Assembly (NCBI GenBank): GCA_023935145.1
Contig: CM043702.1
Coordinates: forward strand, 80,616,320-80,680,319
DNA length: 64,000 bases
Origin: Bretschneidera sinensis
Lineage: Eukaryota > Streptophyta > Magnoliopsida > Brassicales > Akaniaceae
Direction: 5' to 3'
The notes beneath the pieces were generated by a model, which was not told the DNA's origin, did not search any database, and saw only the letters and a list, made by a program, of their open reading frames with translations. The translations under genes and the position numbers were made by a program. This document shows, one piece after another, positions 1 through 11,086 of this stretch (its first letter is position 1; every line of letters begins with the position of its first letter).

Positions 1-1648
1 ATGAGATCTTGGTTCCTTGGCCTTACCTATCACCCCATTTCTATTATAGTACAAAGTACTGCGAATTCAATGTTAGTAACAACATCAAGCTTGTTTATGA
101 ACTTTTAATCCAAACTGTCTCATTTGTAGCTTCAAATGTAATAATGTATTTAGCCTTAGTAGTGGAATCTGCATGTTGTATCTCCCTTACAACTTTTCCA
201 GCTCATTGCTACACCATTTAAGGTGAACACAAACCCATAAGTGGACTTTATATCATCTATATTAGACAAGAAGTCTGAATCAATATACCCTTCCAATTTC
301 TAGTCATTCCCTTCATTTGTGATGAACAAATCTTTAGTCCGTCTCAAGTACTTAAGAATGTTCTTCACAATAATCTAGTGTTTCAAACCTGGATTAGAAT
401 GATATATTCTAGTAACACTTATAGCATGACTGATATCAGGTATAGTATATAACACAACATATATGAGAGTTCCTATCACCAAAGCATAGGGGATATGACT
501 CATGTTTTCTGTCTCTTCAGGTATCTTTGGGGACATCTACTTAGATAGATATACTCTTTGCTAGAAAGATAACAAACCTCTCTTGGAGTTTTTAATGTTG
601 AATATCTTAAATATTTTATCTATGTATATAAATTGGAATAAACTAAGCATCATTCTAGATCTATCTTTATAAACCTTTATTCCTAAAATATAAGATGTTT
701 CTCCCAAATCTTTCATGGAGAAATTTCTGGAAAGCCAGACTTTGACTAATTGTAACATACCTACATCATTCCTAATTAGTAGTATTTCATCAATCATACA
801 ATAGTCTTTTTATACACACATGGTACATCCACATTTTTTAGAAAACCAAACGTTTTGATTGCCTTATCAAATCAGATGTTCTAGCTTCGGGAAGCTTGAT
901 TTAATCCACAAATTGATCTTTGCAGCTTGTACACTTTGTGGTACTACTATTTAATGAAAAACTTGCTGGTTGCTCCATGTATATTTTTTCTCTATGTTTC
1001 CATTGAGTAAGGTGGTTTTAACATCGATCTGTTATATCTCATAATTGTAGTGTGCAGCTATTGCGAGAAATATCCTGATGAACTTAAGCATGGCTAAAGA
1101 AGAAAAGGTTTCATCAAAGTTAACTCATTATCTTCCTTTGTAATCCTTTTTTACTAACCTTGTATTAAAGGTCTCTACCTTTGCATCAGCACCCACCTTT
1201 CTTATATAGAGCCATTTGTAACCAATAGGTACAATACCATCACGAGGCCCAACAAAAGAACATACATGGTTAGAATATATGGATTCCAATTCAGATTTCA
1301 TAGATTCAATTCATTTTCTAGAATCGATATTTGACATTGATTCCTTGTAGTATGTAGTTTCCTTATTTCAAATAAGGTATACCTTTACGTCACCATCGAT
1401 GAGATACCCATACTTGTTTGGTACTTAAGGTATCTTACCTGATCGATAAGGACGTTATGTGATAGGAGACTCTATTACAATAGGCTCCTTATGTTGATCA
1501 TTGTTGATTTGTTATTCTTCAGATACTACTTTAAGTTCTACTTTGCTCCCACTACTCCCTTTTGGTACAAACTCTTTTTTCAAAAAGGTAGTAAATTCAT
1601 AAACAAAAATCTTTTGCTCATTAGGGAAATCAAAGTAATATCCCAAAC
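1..1648 (-). pseudogene. Copia reverse transcriptase-RNase H segment (pseudogene)
   Basis: Minus-strand translation gives recognisable copia RT and RNase H, broken by stops and frameshifts. The best open piece is at 797-561. It carries the RT palm region, where the family's YVDD box reads as MIDE (second catalytic Asp replaced by Glu), followed by the 'KDLGETSYILGIKVYKD' block typical of copia. Further left, around 480-150, fragments of the RNase H-side sequence are visible (YHSNPGLKH, ILKYLRRTKD, KLEGYIDSDF). The right boundary at 1648 is where the large LTR element begins; the coding frame resumes at 8419. The sequence continues past the left window edge. Confidence 0.85.
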
Positions 1649-4298
1649 TGTAGAGCCCGATTTTAAATTCTAAATTATATATTTGTGGACGAAGTAAATT
1701 AAATTTTTTCGGTGTTAGACTTGTGTAGGACTTATTGATTGAGGGGTAATTTAAACATAAGAAATGGAAGTACTTGGTAAAGACACTCTTGTAAGAGAAT
1801 TGTTAGTAGGAATAGTATGTGTTTTAACATTAAGAGTTATAAAAGCTAAAGAAAAGGTTAGCAATTTAATTAAAGAAAAATAAGAGGGGTAAAATAGTAA
1901 AAGCTTAAGAGTTAGTGGAGCTATAAAAGTCTAAAAGACTAAATGGTTTAAGCATTTTCTTTTTTCTTTTTAGGAGAGCTCGGGCAAAGACAGAGAGGAA
2001 AAGGAAAACAAATTTTTTTTTTTGGATAGAAACCCATATTCTTTCCTACTTTGACTTAGCTCTAACAGTCACATCTTTAGTCCTTTTGGTCCCAAACTTC
2101 ATAAATCATCTCCTGACAGTTAAGGGAGTCATCCAGTCCGGGAGGTGGGCTGCCACGAGTGGCGGAAGGCGGCGCATGTAATACACGTGCCAAACAGGAG
2201 CTTTATTTTCTTTTGTTTTTCTTAGTTGTTTTCTTCAAGAATTTGAGGTATATTTGATTTCTAACCTTTTCTAAGTTAAAGTATGATTCCTAAAGTTGAT
2301 TCTTGGGCTTTGTTTGAGATGATCTGAGTTTAAAATGGTTTGTTTTGAGCTATTGGAAGTTGGTGTATGTAGTTGTTGATGGGAGTTTTGATTAAATCGT
2401 AAACTTTGGATTGATATATTAGGAGTTTGTGTTGGGTTCTTATAAAAGTTTAAGTTTAAAGATATAGAAGTATAAAGTTGATGAATTTATTACTTATTGA
2501 AGTTGGAATGTGGATTATAGTGGAATTTTGTGTAAATCTTGAACTATAACATGAAATAGCTTAAACATTTGATTTGAAATAATTTAAGTATATAATTTTG
2601 GAAATTGGAAGTATAATACTTGCTGGAGCTAAGAGAAATTTCTTGAGTTAAGAGGATTTTAACGATAAAACTTAATTTTGGGAAGAATTCTTTTAGATAG
2701 GTCTTTTGAAGTTTATGTGAATTAATCTAAGTGCATGGAGAGCGTTAACTATGTGAGTTTAAAATATTAGTGGTATAAAGATTAAAAAATTGGTATGGTT
2801 TCTTTGATTTGGAAGAGCTATTGAGTAGTTGGAAGAAGCTTTTTAAGTAAAACTTTTATAAAGAAGAAATGTTGGAAGTAAATTAAACAAGTCAATTTTA
2901 TTAATCTTAACACTTAAGAAGTTTATATCTTCTTGTAGTTTAACTTAGAATTTACTTGATTAAATTAAAAAGTATCTTTGTCATGAGACATGAATTCAAA
3001 TTTAATAGGATAAGAAAAAGAAAAACTAAGGAATTGTAGACAAAGGAGAACAAGCTCGTGACATAGTTCTTGTTTTGCTTATATTTTTATAGTTACTTGC
3101 TAAGGATGGATATTAATTTCATTCATACTTCTTGGATTGTTATACTAAATGATAATAATCTTTAGGTGTGGTTGGAGAACGTACTAAAGGCAAGGAAGTA
3201 CCTAAAGGCTAGTTTTAGCATATCAAATGTGAGTTTCACATTACTCTAAGTAAGTATGGTGAATGAATGTATAATTTTTCGTAAGAAACGATTAACGATA
3301 TGTCTTAATGTGTGTTTGGAACTAAATTTGGATGTGAATAAGTTGATAGAATTATATTGATAAATTGCTTGTGTTATGAATTGTGTTTAATGAGATTTGA
3401 ACTCTTTGATAATATATGGAACCAAGTGGAAATCTGGAAATTAATATGGAATCGAGTGAAAGTGGAAAGTGAGATGGAACATAGTGGAATTGAACAGTAA
3501 AATGGAATTGAGTGGAAGTGGAAATAGAGATGGAACCGAGTGGAAGTTGAAATTAATAAGGAACCAAGTGGAAGTGGAAAAAGAAATGGAATCGAGTGGA
3601 TGAAAAATAAAATGTTTGATTTACCAATATGCGGGGAGACATACCTATTGTGATATATGTATTAATAAGTGTATAGAATTAATTTGATATTATGTGAATA
3701 TCTTTCTTACATTGGTTTGAATTTCGTGATTTGTTGGATGTCTTAATATATTCTAGAAATAATTATTTTTGTTATAATGAATATGAGAATGATATTATAT
3801 AAATGGTTGTGACCTGATAAATTCATAATTTCTTGAAGACGATTACTCCAAGTAATATGATTACTCGCTGAGCTTTTAGCTCATTTCCCTCCTTCTAACA
3901 TTTCAGGAAAGTTGGTAAATAAAATTGAAGCAAATCAGTAAAGAAAGTGAAGAAGAAAGGTATCCTTAGGTGGTTTTCATGCGAGGTAACCTCACCTGTT
4001 TTGTCTGGAAATTTAGATTAATGTATATATATCTATTTTAGAAAAATGTATATATTTGTGAATTGTTATAGATGTAGTTGTATCTAAAGTCAATATTTTG
4101 GGTAAATTTTTTTATCTAAGCCAAGATGTAATGTACTTAGAGTAAAAGAAGGTGGAAGTAATCATGCAAAAAGAAAAAAAATGTATTATATGATGGAAAA
4201 AGTAAGATGTGCATGTTGCATTACAGGTCCAGGTACTTGGAGCTAAAAAAAATAATGATACCTTTCTGAGTAGAGCCCACTCGAGATAGATCGTTACA
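1649..4298 (+). repeat. 5' LTR of the non-coding LTR element
   Basis: It starts TGTAGAGCCC and ends GATCGTTACA. Long collinear similarity to 5903-8418 is obvious by eye (for example the TTAAATTCTAAATTATAT block near the start and the shared GC-rich patch near 2140-2180). At about 2650 bp it is unusually long. It contains a degenerate minisatellite at about 3410-3603. No ORF of note. Confidence 0.9.
3410..3603 (+). repeat. Degenerate minisatellite in LTR (ATGGAACCGAGTGGAAGTGG-like units)
   Basis: Six or so imperfect units of roughly 30 bp built on ATGGAACCGAGTGGAAGTGG occur head to tail. A shorter version sits at the matching place in the second LTR (about 7630-7797). Unit number and spacing differ between the two LTRs. 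Confidence 0.8.
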
Positions 4299-4302
4299 AT
4301 TT

Positions 4303-4314
4303 TGATATTAGAGC
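4303..4314 (+). other. Primer-binding site, initiator-Met type, degenerate
   Basis: TGATATTAGAGC lies 4 bases after the 5' LTR. It differs at two positions from TGGTATCAGAGC, the complement of the plant initiator tRNA-Met 3' end. Confidence 0.75.
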
Positions 4315-5902
4315 TTTAGGTTTAAGGTTCTATAGACTTTGGTTGCATGGTGTATGGTGTATGAAGAGTTGATAGAAGAAGTTACAAATACATAAAAAGG
4401 ATGATAAAAGTATGTGTTTGGTGATAGGAGTAGTCGAGCTTATGATGAATGGGCTTGATGGAAAAATAATTGAAGTTATAAAAACATGGTATCGAATAGT
4501 TTTTTAATAATATGATACAAATTTCTATCAACAAGTATAGGAAGTCTATGAAATCGTGGACGTAGTACTAAAAGAATTATGAGAGTGATAAGAATCTTGA
4601 GAATAAAGTCGAGTTAACTTGTGTTTGGATATTGTATTGGTGTTGATTGGAATGATTTTGTTGTAATTTTTGAAATTTTATTGGTGATGCTCCTAATGAG
4701 AATTGTGGATATGAATGCCTTGATGTGATGAAATAATATGATTGATATATTATCTATGTGTGTTTGTAAAATGTTATTATGTAGTTTGGTTGTTGAAAAA
4801 GAGTGTAGAAAGGTGAAAAGAGTAAGGGAAGATTATCCCATTATTATTGACTTTGTGATCATTGGTTAATTGCTAGTTAAAGAACACAAAGTTCTTGTTG
4901 TGGCCAATTTTCGTATGTAACCATAAACTACGTAATGTTTGAATTAAGAAGTGGTTATTGTAGAGTTTGTAAACTTGAATTGGATGAAGTATTGAGTAGT
5001 GGGTTTGTTTTGTTAGTATGATTGGGTGATGAGTATAGAAAAATGTAGTCACTTGAATATCAGACTTGGAATAATTTGAAAGTTCGAGTTGTAATATCCA
5101 TAAAAAATGTGGAAAACATCGAAATTTGGGAAGTTATATCGATTCATAGAAAATGTAAGAGTTTCATTATGAAATGGTATTGGAGAAGGATAATTAATAT
5201 TTTTGGTAGAGGTTTAGATGGATTAATGAGTATAAAAAAGGAATAAGAGCAATTGTTGGGCAAGTAATAATAAACTATAGTCGGAAGGTAAAACGAGAGA
5301 ATGATTTATGTAAAGTAATGATAGTTTGAAATAATTTATAAGGGGAGTCTTGTGGTATTTTGGAACTTTAAGAGATAATAAAGAAGATATGGTTTTCCTT
5401 AAACCAAAATTTTATGGACACAGTTAGAGTATCATATGTGATGGATTTGAAGTAGATAATCTTAGTGGGCGACTAATTAAAATTTTTTAATCGAAAATAT
5501 TTGGTGAAGTAGAAATTGTGTATGGGTAATGTAAAGGAAAGAGGTGTAGTTAATCTTGAACTGATCTTAAGTGAAAGTTGAGGTTTAGTGAAAGAAGAAG
5601 ATGGATTTATCCTAAAACTAAATCTTGAATTGATCTTAAGTGTAAGTTGAGGTTTAGTGAAAGAAGAAGATGGATTTATCTTAAAACGTAGAACATTTTG
5701 TTTATAAAGTAAGGAACAAATAATTAAATGGTTGGTGTTAATTGTTTGATCCTAAAATATTTTTGGGCAAGGAAATTATGGTGTGAGCGATAGTATGAAG
5801 TTTAGATTTGAGGCAAACAATTACGAAGAAGCAATATCTTTATCTACTCATGGACAGAGGTCAATCAAATTTTGATGACGAAATTTTTTAGGTGGGAGGA
5901 AT
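4315..5902 (+). other. Non-coding interior of the LARD-like element
   Basis: About 1.6 kb of AT-rich sequence with dense stops in all frames and no domain I can recognise. It contains a 69-bp tandem duplication (5552-5687). Its 3' end resembles the end of gypsy elements: an ACGAAATTTTTTAGGTGGG stretch just before the second LTR, where autonomous relatives have the pol terminus and the polypurine tract. This is the main reason to place it among Ty3/gypsy derivatives. Confidence 0.7.
5552..5687 (+). repeat. 69-bp tandem duplication
   Basis: Two near-identical copies start at 5552 and 5621 (AATCTTGAAYTGATCTTAAG and onward through a shared GAAGAAGATGGATTTATC block). Confidence 0.85.
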
Positions 5903-8418
5903 TGAAGAGCCCGGTCTTAAATTCTAAATTATATAATTATGGATGAACTAAATTAAAAAATTTCGGTATTAGACGTGTGTAGGCTTTATTGATTGAGGAG
6001 TAATTTAAACATAGGAAATGGAAGTACTTGGTCAAGATATTCTTGCAAAGGAAGTTTTAGTAGGAATAGTTTGGGTTTTAACATAAAGAGTTATAAAAGC
6101 TAAAGAAAGACTTACAGTTTAATTAAAGAAAAAGATGAGAGGTAAAAGAGTAAAAGCTTAAAAGTTGGTGGAGCTATAAAAGGCTAAATGCCTAGAAGGT
6201 TCAAGCATTTTCCTCTTTCTTCTTTGGAGAGCTCGGGTAGAGCGAGAGATAGAAGGGAAAGCAAAATTTTTTTTTTTGTTGAGAGAAACCCATATTCTTT
6301 CCTACTTTAGCTTAGCTCTAACCCTCACATCATTAGCACTTTTGCCCTCAAACTTCATAAATCATCTCCTGCCAGCTAAGGGAGTCGTTCGGTCTGGGAG
6401 GAGGGTTGCCACAAGCGTCGGAAGGCTGCGCGTATAGTACACCCGCCAGAAAAGGGTCTTATTTTCCTTTGTTTTTCTTGGTTGTTTTATTCAAGAATTT
6501 GAGCAATATTTTATTTCTAACCTTTTTCTAAGTTAAAGTGGACTTCCTAAAGTTGATTTTTGGGCTTTGTTTGAGATGATTTGAGTTTAAAATGGTTGGT
6601 TTTGAGCTATAAGAAGTTGGTGTATGTAGTTGTTGATGGGAGTTTTGGTTAAATCCTAAACTTTGGATTGAAATATTAAGACTTTGTGTTGGGTACTTTT
6701 AAAAGTATAAGTTTAAAGCTATAGAAGTATAAAGATTGACAAATTTATGACTTATTGAAGTTGGAATGTGGAATATGGTGGAATTTTGGGAAAATCTTGA
6801 ACTATTATATGAAATAGCTTAAACTTATGATTTGAAGTAGTTTTAAATATGTAAGTTTTGGATTTGGAAGTATACTACTTGCTGGTACTAAGGGAAATTT
6901 CTTGAGTTAGGAGGATTTTAATGATATAACTTAGATGGGTCTTTTGAAGTTTATGTGAATTAATTTAAGTGTATGGAAAGTGTTAAATATGTGAACTTCA
7001 AATCTTGGTGGTATAAAGATAATCAAATTGGTATGGTTTCTTTGATTTGGAAGAGCTACTGAGTAGTTGGAAGATATTTTTTAAGTAAAAAGTTTATAAA
7101 GAAGAAATGTTGGAAGTAAATTAAACAAGTCATTTTTATTAATCTTAACACTTAAGAAGTTTAAATCTTCTTGAAGTTTAACTTGGAATTTACTTGAGTA
7201 AATTAAAAGGTATCTTTTTCATGAGACATGAATTCAAATTTAATAGGAAAAGAAAAAGAAAAAGTAAGGACTTTTGGACATCAGAGAACAAGCTAGTGAC
7301 ATAGTTCTTGTTTTGCTTATATTTTTGTAGTTACTTGCTAAAGATGGATATTAATTTCGTATATACTTCTTGGATTGTTATAATAAATGATAATAATCTT
7401 TAGGTGTGGTTGGAGAACATATTAAAGGCAAGCAAGTAGCTCAAGACTAGCTTTTAGCATATCAAAGGTGAGTTTCACATTACTCTTAGTAAGCGTGGTG
7501 AATGAATGTTGTTCCTAAGAAATAATAACCGATATGTCTTAATGTGTGTTTGAAAATAAATTTGGATGTGAATAAGTTGATGAAATTATATTGATAAATT
7601 GTGTTTAATGAGATTTGAACTCTTTGGTGATATTATGGAACCAAGTGAAAATTTGGAAAGTAATATAGAATCGAATGGAAGTGGAAAGTGACATAGAACC
7701 GAGTGGAATTTAAAAGTAATATGGAACCTAGTGGAAGTGACAAGTGAGATGGAACCGATTGGAAGTGGAAAGTAATATGGAACCGAGTGGGTGAAAAATG
7801 AAATGTTTGATGTACTGATATATGGGAAGGCATCCCCATTGTGATATATGTATTAATAAGTGTATAGAATTAAATTGATATCATATGAATACCTTTCTTA
7901 CGATGGTTTGAATTTCGTGAATTGTTGAATGTCTTAATATATTCTAGAAATAATTATTTTTCTTATGATGAGTTTGAGAATGACATTATATATATGGTTG
8001 TGGCCTTATAAATTCAAAATATCTTGAAGATGATTACTCTGAGTAATGTGATTACCTGCTGAGCTTTTAGCTTATTCCCCTCCTTCTAACTTCTCAGGAA
8101 AGTTGCTGAATAAAATTGAAGTAAATCAGTAAAGAAAATGAAGGAGAAATGTATCACTAGGTAGTTTTCATGCAATGTAACCTCACCCTGTTCTGTTTGG
8201 AAATTTAGATTAATTTATATGTATCCATTTTGAAAGTATATATTTGTGAATTTTAATGGATGTAGTTGTATCTAAAGTCGTTATTTTGGGTAAATTCTTG
8301 GTCTAAACCAAGATGTAATGTACTTGGAGTAAAAGAATATGGAAAAAATTATGCATATAGCAGAATGTATTATATGGTGGAAAGAGTAAGATGGGCCCAC
8401 TCAGGATGAGTCGTTACA
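5903..8418 (+). repeat. 3' LTR of the non-coding LTR element
   Basis: It starts TGAAGAGCCC and ends GAGTCGTTACA. It is about 2516 bp, collinear with 1649-4298 but with several small indels and many substitutions, so the insertion is old. It includes the second copy of the minisatellite at about 7630-7797. Confidence 0.9.
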
Positions 8419-8986
8419 TAAACTTTCTTTGGGATATCCCATAAATCTACACTTATCGGACCTTGCTTCTAACTTGTCTACAATTAAATTCTTGATATAT
8501 GTAGGATAACCCCAGATCTTAACATGCTTAAGACTAGGTTTCCTACCAGTCCACATCTCATATGGTGTCTTTGGTACAGAATTAGAAGGAACTCTATTTA
8601 ACAGATATGCAGTAGTTTCCAAAGCATAGCCCTAGAATGAAATTGGAAGATCAATGTGAATCATCATTGATCGCACCATATACAATAAAGTACGATTTCT
8701 CCTTTCGGAAATGCCATTTAGCTAAGGTGTTTTAGGAAGGTCCACTGTGAGAGAATCCCATACTCCTTGAGGTGATCCAAAAAGTCATTTGTCTAGTATT
8801 CACATCCTCGATCAGATTGAAGAACTTTGATACTTTTGTCGGTTTCTGTACTTCATATTTAAATTCCTAGAACTTTTAAAGGATTCAAATTTGTAATTTA
8901 TAAGATACACACACCCTAACCTCGAATGGTCATTGATGAAGGTATTGAAGTAAGAATAACAACCCCTAGCTATTGAACTCAGTATC
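8419..8986 (-). pseudogene. Copia integrase segment (pseudogene)
   Basis: The segment between the two inserted elements encodes copia integrase on the minus strand. The catalytic-core fold is recognisable near 8990-8880 (FINDHSRLGCVYLINYKFESF, a version of the family's 'FIDDYSRYGYVYLMKHKSE'). The C-terminal part at 8622-8419 is open (TAYLLNRVPSNSVPKTPYEM followed by WTGRKPS, then KHVKIWGYPTY). It ends in GYPKES, exactly where the neighbouring element inserted. Several stops lie between the two halves. It is non-functional and belongs with the segments at 1-1648 and 11087-12396. Confidence 0.85.
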
Positions 8987-9297
8987 TGTAATACCCGTAT
9001 ATGTAAAGTAAGGGTGAAGAAGTAATTTAATAAATATGATATGAAATTAAAATAAAATATATGTGAAAGGTTTATTATTATTTGAACAAAACAATTCTTT
9101 AAAAAAAATTTGGACACGTGGAGGCATAGTTACAAAGAAAATGGAAATAAAAAAAAGTTCTGCAAAAAAAAAAAAGGGGCAGAAAATGTCGCAACAGGTG
9201 TTGCCACCTGCTGCCAAGTAAAGAAAAGGCATTTGCATGCATTCCACTTGGCCTGTGCGTGGTAACCAAATTTTGGGGCTGCTGAAGTTAGTTTTTA

Positions 9298-9365
<68 letters not shown>
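9298..9365 (+). repeat. Compound GT/GC/AT microsatellite
   Basis: A (GT)n run, a short GC stretch and a long (AT)n run follow one another inside the solo LTR. The related LTRs have only a short AT run at this place. Confidence 0.95.
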
Positions 9366-9374
<9 letters not shown>

Positions 9375-10154
9375 CCTTACTATAATTTTTTCTTAGCAAA
9401 ATCTTTGGTTTTTCCTTTCCTCAATATAAACTATTCTATTTCTCAAAACACTTGGGGACTGAAAGAAATGTTGAAAGGGTAAAATTTTGAAGGAGTTTAC
9501 GGGGGAATTTTATAGAGAGTCACAGAAGCTATCAAAAAAATAGAAGGTAATAACATAATGTCTATTTTTGAATTTTTAGCATTTATGAAATTTCTCGAAA
9601 TTCAAAGTGAGAATTTTCAAAGGGTGTGGTTTAAGAAGAATTGAAGAAATAATTAGAAATTTAATGCAAATATTATGTCAGGTGTTAACGATCAGCAACT
9701 GGGGAAAATTTCTGAGAGGAACGGGAAAGGCAAGGAAGTGATCCATGGGTAGCTTTAAGTGCTACGGGGTGAGTTAGATTTACTTTAAATAATCTAAATA
9801 AAATGAAATATCTAGTGATAATATTAAAATAAATTATTAGCTTATGCTTTGGTGGTAGATAAAAATTAAATTGATAAGTATGATACGAATATTGGACGTG
9901 TAGAAAATTATTATGTGAAAAGAAATATTATTTGAATAGTGAGTTGATTTAATAATGATGGTGATAAATAAATTTTTGACGAGTTATGGTTAATAAATTG
10001 ATATGATATATGAGGAGAAGAATTTAGTGGAATTTTCAAATAATAATTTGAGAATAATCAGGATAGCTAGTTCAAATGTCTGAATGCATGCTTGTTTTTA
10101 TTTTTTTATTGATATGCATATTCATATCAGTTTTCATATACATCTGAATGAGAA

Positions 10155-10335
10155 TAAAAGAATTGGGAAGACAGTCGGTCTAAATGAAAATGAAAGAACC
10201 CAGAAGGCAGCCGATCAAAATGAAAAATAAAAGAACCTGGAATGCAGCCGGTCTAAATGAGAATAAATGAACCGAGAAGGCAGTCGGTCTAAATGAGAAT
10301 AAAAGAACCAGGAAGGCAGTCGGTCTAAGATAATA
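10155..10335 (+). repeat. 36-bp tandem repeat array in solo LTR
   Basis: About five head-to-tail units built on AAAAGAACCGGGAAGGCAGC then CGGTCTAAATGAGAAT. The unit is a multiple of 3, so an antisense reading frame stays open (repeating FRPTAFxVLLFS), but this is a by-product of the repeat and not a gene. Confidence 0.88.
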
Positions 10336-11086
10336 AAAAAACATGTCGACATGTGGGAAGACATTCCCTAATAATAATTCATGCATTGCATCTGTTTTAA
10401 TTATTGCTTGCATTATTGAAATGCTGATGTGTGGTATGCTATTGTGAATTTATTTATAGATGGATGAGTCTCACAGAGAGACAGTTATGGTGATAAAAAC
10501 CATCTAAATGGTAGACTTTACGATATGAACCTCATTACGAGGTAATTTTGAGATAATTGATGGGCTTAAGGTGAACTAATAAATAAGAACAAGAGATTGA
10601 TAGAGAATGAGACTTATGATATGTGTAATGGTAGTGAAATGCTAGTATCAAGTGGTATGAGATATAAATGAGTAAATATTGAAAGACTATTTATACAAAC
10701 TGAATACTTTTAGTAAATTTTATTCATTGAGCTTGTGAAGCTCACTCCTCATTGTACAATGATTTCAGGTAGCAAGCGTGACAAATAGTTTGGTGAGTTA
10801 AGGTTCAGACGAAATCGTTATCTAGTAAGTCACGTACGTGTCAACATCCTCAGACTAGTGAGAAAATAAAATAAAAATTCATTTGTAAATATTCATGCAT
10901 TTTATGTTGTATATTATGTTTAAGTCAATATCAAATTGATGTATCTCCCCTGTTGAGGGTTGAGGATTGATGTAAAAAAAATTTTGTTAGTATTATTTTT
11001 ATTTGTTGCATATATGTGTTGTGCTGAGATTTTCAAAATGTGATGACACCATCTCGGGGGTGGCCAACCCGGGATGGGTCGTTATA

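Larger units (their letters stand above)
1649..8418 (+). mobile_element. Large non-coding LTR retrotransposon (LARD-like, gypsy type) inserted in the copia
   Basis: Two direct repeats of about 2.65 and 2.52 kb, both running from TG to GTTACA, flank a 1604-bp interior. The interior starts with a degenerate initiator-Met primer site (4303-4314) and ends with a purine-rich tract (5889-5902), giving plus orientation. The 5 bases before it (CAAAC) and after it (TAAAC) match at 4 of 5, consistent with an aged target duplication. The reading frame of the host copia runs GYPKES on one side and LGYYFD on the other. No gag or pol ORF is visible in the interior, so it resembles a large retrotransposon derivative mobilised in trans. 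Confidence 0.88.
8987..11086 (+). mobile_element. Solo LTR of the Tekay-like chromovirus family
   Basis: It starts TGTAATACCC and ends GGGTCGTTATA (the terminal CA has become TA). It is flanked on both sides by GTATC (8982-8986 and 11087-11091), a perfect 5-bp target duplication. It is collinear with the LTRs at 38722-40674 and 46812-48792, sharing the 36-bp repeats, the CTTGTGAAGCTCACTCCTC block and the CGGGATGGGTCGTTA end. No interior remains, so it is the product of unequal LTR recombination. It sits inside copia integrase. Confidence 0.93.

Noticed and set aside
10155..10335. 36-bp direct repeats resembling a CRISPR array
   Set aside because: Units abut with no unique spacers, lie in a plant LTR and recur in the related LTRs. 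It is a tandem repeat.
10180..10413. Antisense ORF with repeating FRPTAF motif (also at 39775-40024 and 47887-48129)
   Set aside because: The 36-bp period keeps the frame open. There is no start context or homology, so it is not a gene.
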